From CAXBNB01 sp049115735 (GTDB lineage Bacteria > Bacteroidota > Bacteroidia > Cytophagales > Cyclobacteriaceae), in the NCBI GenBank assembly GCA_049115735.1, contig JAGDZP010000012.1, positions 1 through 64,000 on the forward strand: DNA of 64,000 bases. The letters run 5' to 3'. A program made the position numbers and the translations under genes. Shown here piece after piece: positions 7,266-15,774 of the stretch. Under the pieces are notes generated by a model. The model was not told the origin of the DNA, ran no database searches, and saw only the letters and a program-made list of their open reading frames with translations. Within the stretch, counting starts at the first letter, position 1. Every line of letters begins with the position of its first letter.

Positions 7266-7472
7266 TCATTTGGCTAGTGAGTAGAGTTCATTGCTCTCCA
7301 TATAAACTTTGGTTCTTATGAAAGATCCATTTTCAAGCGTATCGCCATCGTTCTCAGTAACGGACCAGTAGTACTTTTGGGAGGTTGAATTTTTAGTTTA
7401 TTCCATCTGGTTGTTCCGTTGTAGGCAACCAACACAAAAAGTTAAGATGAGGAATATGGCTAGGTTTTTCAT
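7266..7472 (-). pseudogene. Small lipoprotein gene interrupted by an in-frame stop
   Basis: From the ATG at 7470-7472 the minus strand reads MKNLAIFLILTFCVGC and a few more residues, a clear lipoprotein signal with lipobox FCVGC, then meets TAA at 7398-7400. In the same frame translation continues for 43 more codons (including KYYWSVTENDGDTLENGSF and TKVYMESNELYSLAK) to a TGA at 7266-7268. The downstream part has a normal soluble composition. The simplest reading is a 68-codon lipoprotein gene broken by one nonsense change; a sequencing error or true short peptide is possible. The rest of 7141-7602 shows nothing else convincing. Confidence 0.5.
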
Positions 7473-7602
7473 AATTAGTGCTAACACCCCAATATACTCA
7501 ATGGCGTTTATTTCCTTTATGGGTATTTTATTAGACTGGTTGTCCTCAGAGTCGCTTCTGGAGGAGTCTGAGCTTGAAGGTTTTAAGTTACCTAATATCG
7601 GC

Positions 7603-9042
7603 CTAAGCCAAAATATCCTTCACCACGTGTCCATGTACATCAGTTAACCTGAAGCGTCTGCCCTGGAATTTGAAATTAAGACGCTCATGGTCTATACCCA
7701 TTAAGTGCATAAGGGTGGCTTGAAAGTCATGGATGTGTACACCATTTTCTGCGATGTTGTAACCAAACTCGTCAGTGGAGCCATAGCTGATTCCCGGCTT
7801 CAATCCTGCTCCAGCCATAAACAAGGTATAGCATTTAGGATGATGGTCTCTGCCATAATTCGTTGGAGATAGCGAGCCCTGAGAATAATTGGTACGGCCA
7901 AATTCTCCACCCCAAATCACGAGGGTATCTTCCAGCAGTCCACGTTGTTTTAGGTCCATAATCAGCGCAGCACTCGGCTGATCTGTTTCCTTACATTGGA
8001 TTTTGATGTTCTTGGGCAGCTGACCATGCTGATCCCATCCCTGGTGATAGAGTTGGATGAATTTCACATCTTTTTCTACAAGTCTTCTGGCCAACAGACA
8101 GTTCGCAGCAAAGGTGCCGGGCTTTCTGCTATCAGGGCCGTACATGTCGTAGATGTAATCCGGTTCGCCAGATACATCCATAATCTCCGGCACAGAGGTT
8201 TGCATGCGATAGGCCATTTCATATTGAGAAATCCTGGCCTGGATTTCAGGATCGCCCATTTTGTCGTGTTGCAGCTGCTGCAATTCATTCAATACATCCA
8301 GCTGGGTACGCCTGTTGTTTTCACTGACGCCCGGAGGGTTTGACAGATACAACACAGGATTTTTTCCAGCCCTGAATTGTACACCTTGGTGCTCAGAAGC
8401 CAGAAAGCCATTACCCCAAAGTCTGGAATACAAGGGTTGTCCCAGCTTGTCTTTGGTCACCAGTACTACGAACCCAGGGAGGTTTTCATTATCACTTCCC
8501 AGACCATAGCTCACCCAGGAGCCAATAGAGGGCCTGCCAGGAAACTGTGATCCTGTTTGGATAAAGGTAATCGCCGGATCATGGTTTATTGCCTCTGTAT
8601 ACATCGACTTAATGAAGGTCAATTCATCAGCGATTTTGGCCGTGTGTGGCATAAGATCGCTTACCCATGCGCCGCTGTTTCCATGTTGTTTAAAATCGAA
8701 GATGGAACCTGCCAATGGTAATTGACTTTGTCCGGAAGTCATACCTGTCAGCCTTTGGCCTTTCCTCACACTTTCCGGCAGCTCTTCGCCATTCATTTTG
8801 TTTAGCAAAGGCTTGTAGTCAAAAAGATCCAGCTGGGAAGGTGCCCCGCTTTGAAATAGGTAGATTACCCGCTTGGCTTTGGCAGAAAAGTGAGGTTTGC
8901 CAATGCCATCCAGGTTCATGGCTGGTGCGGCATTTACACCCAGCGGGTCGAGCATAGAGCCGACAGCCAGTGCACCCAAACCGAGGGAAGTTTTGGTCAG
9001 AAAATCCCTTCTCGAATAATTAGAATTGAAGTGATTGCACAT
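7603..9042 (-). CDS. DUF1501 domain-containing protein (exported, sulfatase-like fold)
   Basis: A 479-residue protein with a twin-arginine type signal (SRRDFLTKTSLGLGALAVG). The body matches DUF1501: KRVIYLFQSGAPSQLDLFDYKP near the start, the central IGSWVSYGLGS and DVKFIQLYHQGWDQHG, and the C-terminal DTLVIWGGEFGRTNYSQG and GRDHHPKCYTLFMAGAGLKPG. The family belongs to the alkaline-phosphatase/sulfatase-like superfamily and is common beside DUF1549/DUF1553 proteins in Planctomycetes and Bacteroidota; its substrate is unknown. It follows the DUF1549/DUF1553 gene by four bases, so the two form an operon. Confidence 0.88.
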   Translation of the reverse strand: MCNHFNSNYSRRDFLTKTSLGLGALAVGSMLDPLGVNAAPAMNLDGIGKPHFSAKAKRVIYLFQSGAPSQLDLFDYKPLLNKMNGEELPESVRKGQRLTGMTSGQSQLPLAGSIFDFKQHGNSGAWVSDLMPHTAKIADELTFIKSMYTEAINHDPAITFIQTGSQFPGRPSIGSWVSYGLGSDNENLPGFVVLVTKDKLGQPLYSRLWGNGFLASEHQGVQFRAGKNPVLYLSNPPGVSENNRRTQLDVLNELQQLQHDKMGDPEIQARISQYEMAYRMQTSVPEIMDVSGEPDYIYDMYGPDSRKPGTFAANCLLARRLVEKDVKFIQLYHQGWDQHGQLPKNIKIQCKETDQPSAALIMDLKQRGLLEDTLVIWGGEFGRTNYSQGSLSPTNYGRDHHPKCYTLFMAGAGLKPGISYGSTDEFGYNIAENGVHIHDFQATLMHLMGIDHERLNFKFQGRRFRLTDVHGHVVKDILA

Positions 9043-9046
9043 GCTC

Positions 9047-12000
9047 TTATCGTTTAGTGTATGCTTCGTCCATATTTAATAGGGTATTGGATACCACCGC
9101 CAAAGCAGCCAGCTCCACAGGATCTTCATTCTCTGGCGCCTTAAAGTCACCGACGCTCAAATACTCTTTTGCCCCCTTGATGTCTGATTTGAAGTTTTCC
9201 ACTTCTTTGGCGTAAAGGTCTTTCATGATGCGGAATTCATCAGCAGAAGGCTTTCTACCCAACACTAACCTGAAACCGTTTTCAACCATTTTGTCCAGGC
9301 TTCCTTTTGATTCTTTTTTGAGCCTACAAGCCAATGCTCTTGATGCTTCTACAAACTGCGGATCGTTTAGCAACACCAGCGCTTGTAGGGGTGTATTCGT
9401 TCTTTCCCTTGAAACCGTACACATCGAGCGGTTTGGTGCATCAAACAATGTCATAAAGGGTGGGGGAGAAGTACGACGAATAAATGTGTACATGCTTCGG
9501 CGGTACTGTCTGTCGTCCCTATCGGGTATGTAGTTGTACAAGGCATGAGAAAAGCTTGCCAACTCTATCCACAGGCCTTTGGGTTGATAGGGTCTAACGC
9601 TTTCACCACCTATTTTTTCATTTAGTAGGCCTGAAGCTGCCAGCGCATTGTCGCGTATAAATTCGGCTTGCCATCTATAACTTGGTCCTCGAGCCAACCA
9701 GGTATTGGACGGATCTTTTTCATACAATTCTTCATTTATCTCACTCGATTGCTTGTATGTATTGCTCATGACCATGGTCTTAATGAGCTTTTTTACATCC
9801 CAGCCCGATTCTCTAAAATCTACGGCCAGCCAATCCAATAGCCCGAGGTGGGATGGTAAAGCTCCTTGACTCCCAAAATCATTCACCGTAGCAACAATAC
9901 CCTTACCGAAAATCATTTGCCAGTACCTGTTAACGGCTACCCTAGCGGTCAAAGGATTACCTTCATCAAAAAGCCATTGGCTCAACCCTAGTCTATTCGT
10001 GGGGTATTTAGAATCAAATGGTAATACTTTGTCAATGGTTCCTGCGTCCACTTTTTCTTTTGGCTTGTCGTATTCTCCCCTGTCCAGTACGTAGGTATCG
10101 CGTGTGGTGGCCATCTCTTCCATCACCATCAGCTCTGGGATGGTGTCGAGCATTTTGATTCGCTTTAGCCGCTGTTCAGCAAGTAGCTTGCTGATTTCTT
10201 CCAAGGTGTTTGAGGTATTGACATCAACAGATGGCTTATTTCCAAGTTTTGAAGATTCCTTTACCTGGGCTATCTGATCCTCCGGTACTTCAAAGTCGAA
10301 AAATGCTAGTTCATCGATTTGACCTTTGAAGATGCCATTGTCACCAGTAAATGAACGATAGCTTTTGCCAATGCGCAGTGGCTTTTCTGCCATGTCTCTC
10401 TGATGTGTTATCGGTAGAATACTCTTACCTAATCTATTGAATAGTACCTGACCATTATCCTTTTTTCCATCAATGAAAATTTTCGTACCTGAGGTCGACA
10501 TGGATCCGTCGTAGGTTGCCATTACATGGCTCCATTTTCCTTTTGGAATTACTTTTTGAGACCGGAAATGGAGGTAATTGTGTGGTAGGTTGCTAATCAA
10601 TCTAAAAGCTACATGATTGGTAGAGTCTAAGTAAAAATCCCAACCCCTCCAGTACTCGTTTTTGTTTCCTGCGTTTCCTGCCAGTACCTGGGTCTTCTCT
10701 CCAATTTCATTCGGATTTACCCACAGGGCAACTGAAAACGGCTGATGGGCTTCCACTAAACCTATATCTTGTATTTGAAAGTGGTCTTCATGTTGATCAA
10801 ATACCGGTGCACGTCCGCTTACACCATCTTTGAATTCAACATCCCCTTTTTGCTCCGTCCTTTTCGAATTGTCGGCATAGGTCAGGTCTTTTGTCTTGGT
10901 GGATGTTTCGAAACTGTGATAAACTACCGGGCTTAATTTTTTAGTCTGCCTGCCTGTAATTTTAGAAATCCTTTCTTTCTCAGATTGCAGCTTTGCTTCA
11001 CTTTGTTCAATGTCAGTGCTAAGAAATGTCAACAACTCATCGATTTTATCATCAGTAATAATCTCTACCGGGCCGTAATCTCCGTCATCACCAGTCATTC
11101 CAAGTTCTTTGATGTTGTTGAAGAACGAGCTAACCTGGTAATATTCCTTTTGCGATATAGGATCGAATTTGTGATCATGGCATTTGGCGCACTCCAATGT
11201 AAGTCCAAGGAAGGCTGTACCAAAAGTATTGGTGCGGTTGGAGACATATTCCAGGCGAAATTCTTCATCTACTACTCCTCCTTCACCGGTCATTGGGTGG
11301 TTGCGGTTAAAGGCCGTAGCAATGATTTGGTCTTTTTTGGCATTCGGTATCATATCTCCCGCCAGTTGCTCTATCACGAACTGGTCATAGGGCATGTTTT
11401 TGTAGAAAGCTTCAATCACCCAGTCCCTCCAGGGCCAAGCCGTGCGGATACCATCACCATGTAAGCCATGAGAATCGGCGTATCTCGACAAATCCAACCA
11501 CTCTAAGGTCATGCGCTCGGCGTAGGCCTTTGTTGTCAAAAGACGATCTACCACTTTTTCATAAGCACTGTTGGAATTGTCCTCTAAGAATGCCTCCTGC
11601 TCGTCCAGACTTGGTGGCAAACCTGTCAGATCCATTGTGACCCTTCGGAGCAGTTGTTCTTTGTTTGCTTGAGTTGAGGGTGTCAGTTTGTTTTGTACCA
11701 ATTTCGCATAAATGAAGGCATCTATTTCGTTGGCGACTGGCCAGTCTTTGTCGGTTTTTGGAGGGGTTTTTTTCTCCGGTGTAATGTAAGCCCAGTGCTC
11801 TTTCCATTCAGCACCATCCTCTACCCACTTCACCAACATCGCTTTTTCCTCAGCAGACAAGCTACGATTGGATTCTGGGGGAGGCATCATAAACTCCGGG
11901 TCATCACTCAGGATTCTTTCTATGACAGCACTTTTCTTCAGATTGCCGGAAACGAAAGGTCTGTTGCCACTTTTGGTCTTAGCAAAAAGATCATCTTTAG

Positions 12001-12214
12001 TATCAAGTCGCATGTCAGCAGACCTGGTTTCTACATCGGGACCGTGGCAATGGTAGCACCTGTCCGAGAGGATTGGTTTTACATCTATGTTGTAATCCAG
12101 AACCTGTGGTAGCTCCTCGTATGCTAGATTGACATCTTTGGGAATATCAATACTGCAGTTGGCGCATAGATATATTATCCCTAAATAAAGTATACAAGTG
12201 GTTATTCTCCTCAT
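9047..12214 (-). CDS. DUF1549/DUF1553 protein with Planctomycete-type cytochrome c and LamG domains
   Basis: A large lipoprotein of about 1055 residues. The ATG at 12212-12214 is chosen because it gives MRRITTCILYLGIIYLCANC with a lipobox; the longer frame starts with TTG at 12256. Order of domains: a PSCyt1 heme motif CYHCH (residues 53-57) with a likely distal Met in EFMMPPP, a DUF1549 region including LTLECAKCHDHKFDPIS, a LamG/concanavalin-type segment (PFSVALWVNPNE, SHVMATYDGS), then DUF1553 (LTARVAVNRYWQMIFGKGIV, RRSMYTFIRRTSPPP, NTPLQALVLLNDPQFVEASRALA). Both CxxCH motifs are intact. The role is unproven; partners of DUF1501 are thought to act in periplasmic glycan or redox chemistry. 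Confidence 0.87.
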   Translation of the reverse strand: MRRITTCILYLGIIYLCANCSIDIPKDVNLAYEELPQVLDYNIDVKPILSDRCYHCHGPDVETRSADMRLDTKDDLFAKTKSGNRPFVSGNLKKSAVIERILSDDPEFMMPPPESNRSLSAEEKAMLVKWVEDGAEWKEHWAYITPEKKTPPKTDKDWPVANEIDAFIYAKLVQNKLTPSTQANKEQLLRRVTMDLTGLPPSLDEQEAFLEDNSNSAYEKVVDRLLTTKAYAERMTLEWLDLSRYADSHGLHGDGIRTAWPWRDWVIEAFYKNMPYDQFVIEQLAGDMIPNAKKDQIIATAFNRNHPMTGEGGVVDEEFRLEYVSNRTNTFGTAFLGLTLECAKCHDHKFDPISQKEYYQVSSFFNNIKELGMTGDDGDYGPVEIITDDKIDELLTFLSTDIEQSEAKLQSEKERISKITGRQTKKLSPVVYHSFETSTKTKDLTYADNSKRTEQKGDVEFKDGVSGRAPVFDQHEDHFQIQDIGLVEAHQPFSVALWVNPNEIGEKTQVLAGNAGNKNEYWRGWDFYLDSTNHVAFRLISNLPHNYLHFRSQKVIPKGKWSHVMATYDGSMSTSGTKIFIDGKKDNGQVLFNRLGKSILPITHQRDMAEKPLRIGKSYRSFTGDNGIFKGQIDELAFFDFEVPEDQIAQVKESSKLGNKPSVDVNTSNTLEEISKLLAEQRLKRIKMLDTIPELMVMEEMATTRDTYVLDRGEYDKPKEKVDAGTIDKVLPFDSKYPTNRLGLSQWLFDEGNPLTARVAVNRYWQMIFGKGIVATVNDFGSQGALPSHLGLLDWLAVDFRESGWDVKKLIKTMVMSNTYKQSSEINEELYEKDPSNTWLARGPSYRWQAEFIRDNALAASGLLNEKIGGESVRPYQPKGLWIELASFSHALYNYIPDRDDRQYRRSMYTFIRRTSPPPFMTLFDAPNRSMCTVSRERTNTPLQALVLLNDPQFVEASRALACRLKKESKGSLDKMVENGFRLVLGRKPSADEFRIMKDLYAKEVENFKSDIKGAKEYLSVGDFKAPENEDPVELAALAVVSNTLLNMDEAYTKR

Positions 12215-12368
12215 TGGTAAATTAGGGATCAAAGATTTACTTAACTGTTTAAACAATTCTCTTCAAAATTATGCAACTTCGGGTATTGTCCTTCCTGATG
12301 TTGCCTGAAGCTGGGTCAGTCAGGAAAAGTAGTATTCTCAACTATTCAAATATAACAAGTCCTTACGA

Positions 12369-13658
12369 ATGAAAAATTTATCTGCGGTTCTATTGTTGCT
12401 GTTGTCGCTAAACAGTTTTGCCCAAACCAAATCAGTTAAAAAATCTCCACCCCTGACGGAGGCAACACCAACGAGTCAGGGTATGTCTCCGGAACGCCTT
12501 GCGTTGATAGATGACATGATTAAAAGATCAGTGTCAGATGGGGATTTTCCTGGAGCGGTGGCGCTCATTGCCAGGAATGGTAAAATCGTATTTCACAATG
12601 CCTATGGAATGGCGGACAATGCTTCAGGTCGCAAAATGAAGAAAGATGATGTATTCAGAATAGCCTCCCAGACCAAGGCCATCACCTCAACGGCTGTTAT
12701 GGTGTTGTGGGAGGAGGGTAGGTTTAGGTTGGATGATCCGGTTTCCAAATACATTCCGGAGTTTAAAAATGCCCGGGTCATTGACACCTTTAATGAAAGT
12801 GATTCCACCTATACTACCAAGTCGGCGGATAAGGAAATTACCATTCGTCATTTGATCACGCATACTTCCGGTATTGGCTATGGTGTAATCGATGGTGATG
12901 ATAGATTTAAAAAAATATACCACAAGGCGGGTGTAACAGATCTCTTTACCACTGAGAATATCAGCATAGAACAGAGTGTGAAAATCCTGGCCAAACTTCC
13001 GCTTCACCATAATCCTGGTGAGAAGTTCACTTATAGCGAAGGCCTGGATGTGTTGGGATATTTTATTGAAGTCGTTTCAGAAATGCCATTTGATAAGTTT
13101 TTAAGGAAGAGAATATTTGACCCTTTGGGTATGGATGACACCTGGTTTTATCAGCCCAAAGCGAATCATTCCAGATTAGTGACGGTGCAAGAAAAGAAGG
13201 ATGGCAAATGGCAGAAGTTACCCTATACTTTTTATGATACAGACTACCCGATAAAAGGAGCAAAACGATTTTTCTCTGGGGGTGCTGGGTTGTCGAGCAC
13301 GGCGAAGGACTATGCTACTTTTCTTCAGATGTATTTGAACAATGGTGAATTGAACGGAGTACGTATCCTTAGCAGAACAACGATCGAGACTATTATGGCA
13401 AACCAAATCGGAGACCTATGGGGAGATAATGGAGAATATTATGGTCTGGCCTTTGGTGTGGTTGATGAAATTGGTGTTGGAAAAGGAGGCAGAGGTAGTT
13501 TAGGAACTTTTGACTGGGGTGGTTATTTTAATACCCAGTACTGGGCTGACCCTCAGGAAAAGATAATAGGTATTCTCATGAAGCAAACACGGGGCAAAGT
13601 CTCTGACCAAACTGGCTGGAAGTTTAGACAGATGGTTCAGACTGCTGTGGATGATTAA
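12369..13658 (+). CDS. Serine hydrolase of the beta-lactamase (class C/EstB) family
   Basis: A 429-residue protein with a Sec signal (MKNLSAVLLLLLSLNSFAQ). It carries the SxxK catalytic motif (S100-Q-T-K103) in VFRIASQTKAITSTA, a second motif Tyr in TYSEG, and a Gly-rich region near the C-terminus (GKGGRGSLGTFDWGG) where the third motif is expected. This layout fits class C beta-lactamase-like esterases and D-Ala-D-Ala-type peptidases rather than a resistance enzyme; the substrate cannot be told. It is divergent from the DUF1549/DUF1553 gene, sharing a 154-base upstream region. A hairpin follows 18 bases after the stop. Confidence 0.85.
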   Translation: MKNLSAVLLLLLSLNSFAQTKSVKKSPPLTEATPTSQGMSPERLALIDDMIKRSVSDGDFPGAVALIARNGKIVFHNAYGMADNASGRKMKKDDVFRIASQTKAITSTAVMVLWEEGRFRLDDPVSKYIPEFKNARVIDTFNESDSTYTTKSADKEITIRHLITHTSGIGYGVIDGDDRFKKIYHKAGVTDLFTTENISIEQSVKILAKLPLHHNPGEKFTYSEGLDVLGYFIEVVSEMPFDKFLRKRIFDPLGMDDTWFYQPKANHSRLVTVQEKKDGKWQKLPYTFYDTDYPIKGAKRFFSGGAGLSSTAKDYATFLQMYLNNGELNGVRILSRTTIETIMANQIGDLWGDNGEYYGLAFGVVDEIGVGKGGRGSLGTFDWGGYFNTQYWADPQEKIIGILMKQTRGKVSDQTGWKFRQMVQTAVDD

Positions 13659-13676
13659 AACGAACTACTAAATATG

Positions 13677-13710
13677 AAACCCTGTTAGGGTTTGAATCCT
13701 AACAGGGTTT
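13677..13710 (+). terminator. Strong hairpin, 13-bp perfect stem (terminator or dispersed repeat)
   Basis: AAACCCTGTTAGG (13677-13689) pairs perfectly with 13698-13710 around an 8-base loop. It sits between the serine hydrolase gene and ywbE. Only a short A-rich tail follows on the plus strand, and an A-run precedes it, so it could work in either direction. The symmetric sequence is also the kind found as short dispersed palindromes. Confidence 0.5.
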
Positions 13711-13719
13711 GAAAAAGAT

Positions 13720-13914
13720 ATGAACGGCCAAAATAGAAAAGATATTCGTGTAGGTCAGAGTGTTGAGATTGTACAAAAACATCACCAACGCTCAGGGGAA
13801 TTGACCGAAGGAGAAGTGCAACGCATTCTCACCAAATCTTCCCATCACCCTCATGGTATCAAGGTAAGACTAGAGACTGGTGAAGTGGGAAGGGTGAAGA
13901 ATATCTTGGATTGA
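13720..13914 (+). CDS. ywbE: YwbE family protein (DUF2196)
   Basis: A 64-residue protein matching the YwbE family along its length: RKDIRVGQSVEIVQKHHQRSGELTEGEV, HHPHGIKVRLETGEVGRV. These small basic proteins are predicted to form a beta-barrel of SH3/KOW-like type; their role is not known. The stop codon overlaps the TTG codon at 13911 and the likely GTG start of modA is 24 bases further on, so it may be co-transcribed with the molybdate genes, although no functional link is known. Confidence 0.85.
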   Translation: MNGQNRKDIRVGQSVEIVQKHHQRSGELTEGEVQRILTKSSHHPHGIKVRLETGEVGRVKNILD

Positions 13915-13937
13915 ACACAGCTTATCTTAGCGATCAA

Positions 13938-14708
13938 GTGAAAAAGTCATTCAATATATTTTCTGGATTGTGCATCTGGCTGGCGCTATTGGGTGGTTGC
14001 ACATCAAAACCCCAAAAGGAACTTGTCATCGCCACAGCTGCCAACATGCAGTTTGCCATGGAGGAGCTGACCGAGGCTTTTGCCCAAGAAACTGGCTTAG
14101 CGGCAAAAATGGTTGTTGGATCGTCTGGAAAACTCACTGCACAAATTATAGCTGGTGCTCCCTATGATGTCTTTTTATCTGCAGATATTAAGTATCCTGA
14201 AATGTTGCACTCGAAGGGCCTAACCAAGGGCAATCTGAAAAATTATGCTGAAGGTAAGCTTGTATTATGGAGCTTAAAGGAAAATGTAAGTCCATCTATG
14301 GAATCTCTTTCTAACAAAAATATAAATCGCATTGCCATAGCTAACCCTGACCTTGCTCCCTATGGGTCGGCAGCAATGGAAGAGCTAAAGGCATCAAACG
14401 ACTATGCGGCTATTGAAGATAAGTTAGTCATAGGTGAAAGTATTTCGCAGGTCAATCAATTTGTCGTATCGGGAGCAGCGGATATTGGTTTTACCGCCAA
14501 GTCAGTAGTTTTATCTCTATCTATGAATGGAAAAGGGAAGTGGGTTGAAGTTAACAGTGGGTTGCACAAGCCGATCATACAGAGTGCCGTTGTTATCAAA
14601 AGAGGTACAGACAAGAACAAGCAATCTGAGCAGTTCGTAGATTTTTTATTTTCGGAAGGGGCAAAGAAAATTTTAACTAAATTCGGCTACTCTGTTGTAG
14701 AAGAATGA
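13938..14708 (+). CDS. modA: Molybdate ABC transporter substrate-binding lipoprotein
   Basis: Captures molybdate (or tungstate) in the periplasm and hands it to ModB. The GTG at 13938 is preferred as start because it gives a compact lipoprotein signal (VKKSFNIFSGLCIWLALLGGC); the frame is open back to a TTG at 13911. The mature protein shows ModA hallmarks: LVIATAANMQFAMEEL, VGSSGKLTAQIIAGAPYDVFLSAD, LVLWS, IANPDLAPYG and the C-terminal segment of the binding fold. About 256 residues is the normal length. It overlaps the next gene by four bases (ATGA), opening a tightly coupled operon. Confidence 0.92.
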   Translation: MKKSFNIFSGLCIWLALLGGCTSKPQKELVIATAANMQFAMEELTEAFAQETGLAAKMVVGSSGKLTAQIIAGAPYDVFLSADIKYPEMLHSKGLTKGNLKNYAEGKLVLWSLKENVSPSMESLSNKNINRIAIANPDLAPYGSAAMEELKASNDYAAIEDKLVIGESISQVNQFVVSGAADIGFTAKSVVLSLSMNGKGKWVEVNSGLHKPIIQSAVVIKRGTDKNKQSEQFVDFLFSEGAKKILTKFGYSVVEE

Positions 14709-15103
14709 ATACACTAAAAGGAATAGTTGAAGAGGTATCTGCTAATGGCAGCTTATCCTTGGTACGGATCAATGTGGGGGATCTTGACTTTTCAGCCATA
14801 GTTATTGAAACTCCCGAATCAGCTGACTACTTGTCTGTTGGAGCTGATATTAAGGTGATATTTAAAGAGACAGAAGTAGTCATTGGAAAAGGGTCTGATC
14901 ATAATATTAGCTTGCAAAACCGTATTCCGGGTACTATCAATACACTCGAGTCAGGTGAGCTCTTAAGCAAGATTACGATTGATAGCGCTATAGGGGACAT
15001 TCAATCTATAGTAACGAGCAATGCTGTCAAACAACTGCAGTTGGAAGTAGGGAGTGAAGTGACAGCCATGATCAAAACCAATGAAATAATGTTGTCGCCG
15101 TGA
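14705..15103 (+). CDS. Stand-alone di-Mop (TOBE) molybdate-binding protein
   Basis: A 132-residue cytoplasmic protein composed of two Mop/TOBE domains of about 65 residues each. Each has the pattern of a small five-stranded barrel that binds molybdate as an oligomer (molbindin-like), for example LVRINVGDLDFSAIVI and GTINTLESGELLSKITI ending in VTAMIKTNEIML. There is no DNA-binding helix, so it is not ModE itself. Placed between modA and modB with four-base overlaps on both sides, it probably stores or buffers molybdate in the cell. This is inference from family and context. Confidence 0.8.
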   Translation: MNTLKGIVEEVSANGSLSLVRINVGDLDFSAIVIETPESADYLSVGADIKVIFKETEVVIGKGSDHNISLQNRIPGTINTLESGELLSKITIDSAIGDIQSIVTSNAVKQLQLEVGSEVTAMIKTNEIMLSP

Positions 15104-15774
15104 TAGATTGGACACCAATCATATTGACCTTCAAATTATCACTGGTTACCACCATACTACTCCTGACAGTATCCATTCCATTGGCTCATTGGTTGGCTTA
15201 TGCTAAATCCCGACTTAAGCCTGTCATAGAGACGGTAGTAAGCATGCCGCTGGTATTGCCACCCACCGTATTAGGATTCTATTTGTTGTTGGCCTTTAGT
15301 CCTTCCAATGCCTTTGGTACCTGGCTTGACGAGACACTTGGACTCAGGTTGATATTTTCCTTCGAAGGTCTTGTATTCGCCTCTATGATTTATAGTCTGC
15401 CTTTTATGGTGCATCCGATCCAGTCCGGATTTTCGCACCTGCCATCATCTCTTTCGGAAGCTTCTTATGTATTGGGCAAGTCGAAGTTCACGACGCTAAT
15501 AAAAGTGCTATTGCCAAACATCAAACCTTCGGTTTTGACCGGGATAGTTTTGGCATTCGCGCACACTATCGGAGAGTTTGGGGTAGTACTAATGATAGGA
15601 GGGAATATCAGTGGTGAAACGCGAGTCGCATCCATTGCCATTTATGATGAGGTTGAATCTATGGATTATGGCATGGCCAATACCTATTCCATAATTCTAT
15701 TTGCAGTCACCTTTGCCATATTGCTATTGGTGTATTTGATCAATGGCGGCTACCTCAAACGATTCTGGAAATGA
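15100..15774 (+). CDS. modB: Molybdate ABC transporter permease
   Basis: A 224-residue inner-membrane permease with five to six hydrophobic helices. It begins at a GTG that overlaps the previous stop codon. The cytoplasmic EAA-type loop is present (SLSEASYVLGKSKFTTLIKVLLPNIKPSVLTG), and SMPLVLPPTVLGFYLL and GEFGVVLMIGGNI are typical of ModB. Length and motif order are normal for the family. It overlaps modC by four bases. It forms the channel for molybdate driven by ModC. Confidence 0.92.
   Translation: MIDWTPIILTFKLSLVTTILLLTVSIPLAHWLAYAKSRLKPVIETVVSMPLVLPPTVLGFYLLLAFSPSNAFGTWLDETLGLRLIFSFEGLVFASMIYSLPFMVHPIQSGFSHLPSSLSEASYVLGKSKFTTLIKVLLPNIKPSVLTGIVLAFAHTIGEFGVVLMIGGNISGETRVASIAIYDEVESMDYGMANTYSIILFAVTFAILLLVYLINGGYLKRFWK

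Noticed and set aside
7411..7647. 78-codon plus-strand ORF
   Set aside because: It overlaps the broken lipoprotein gene and the 3' end of the DUF1501 gene, has no family resemblance and is most likely a shadow.
10985..11464. 159-codon plus-strand ORF antisense to the DUF1549/DUF1553 gene
   Set aside because: The opposite strand has clear domain motifs throughout; this is a shadow reading frame.
9047..12256. TTG start at 12256 for the cytochrome/DUF1553 gene
   Set aside because: The ATG at 12214 produces an ideal lipoprotein signal, while the TTG start adds 14 residues in front of it.
12292..12326. TTCCTGA/TCAGGAA inverted repeat in the divergent promoter region
   Set aside because: Only 7-bp arms with a 21-base spacer; could easily be chance, so not listed as an operator.
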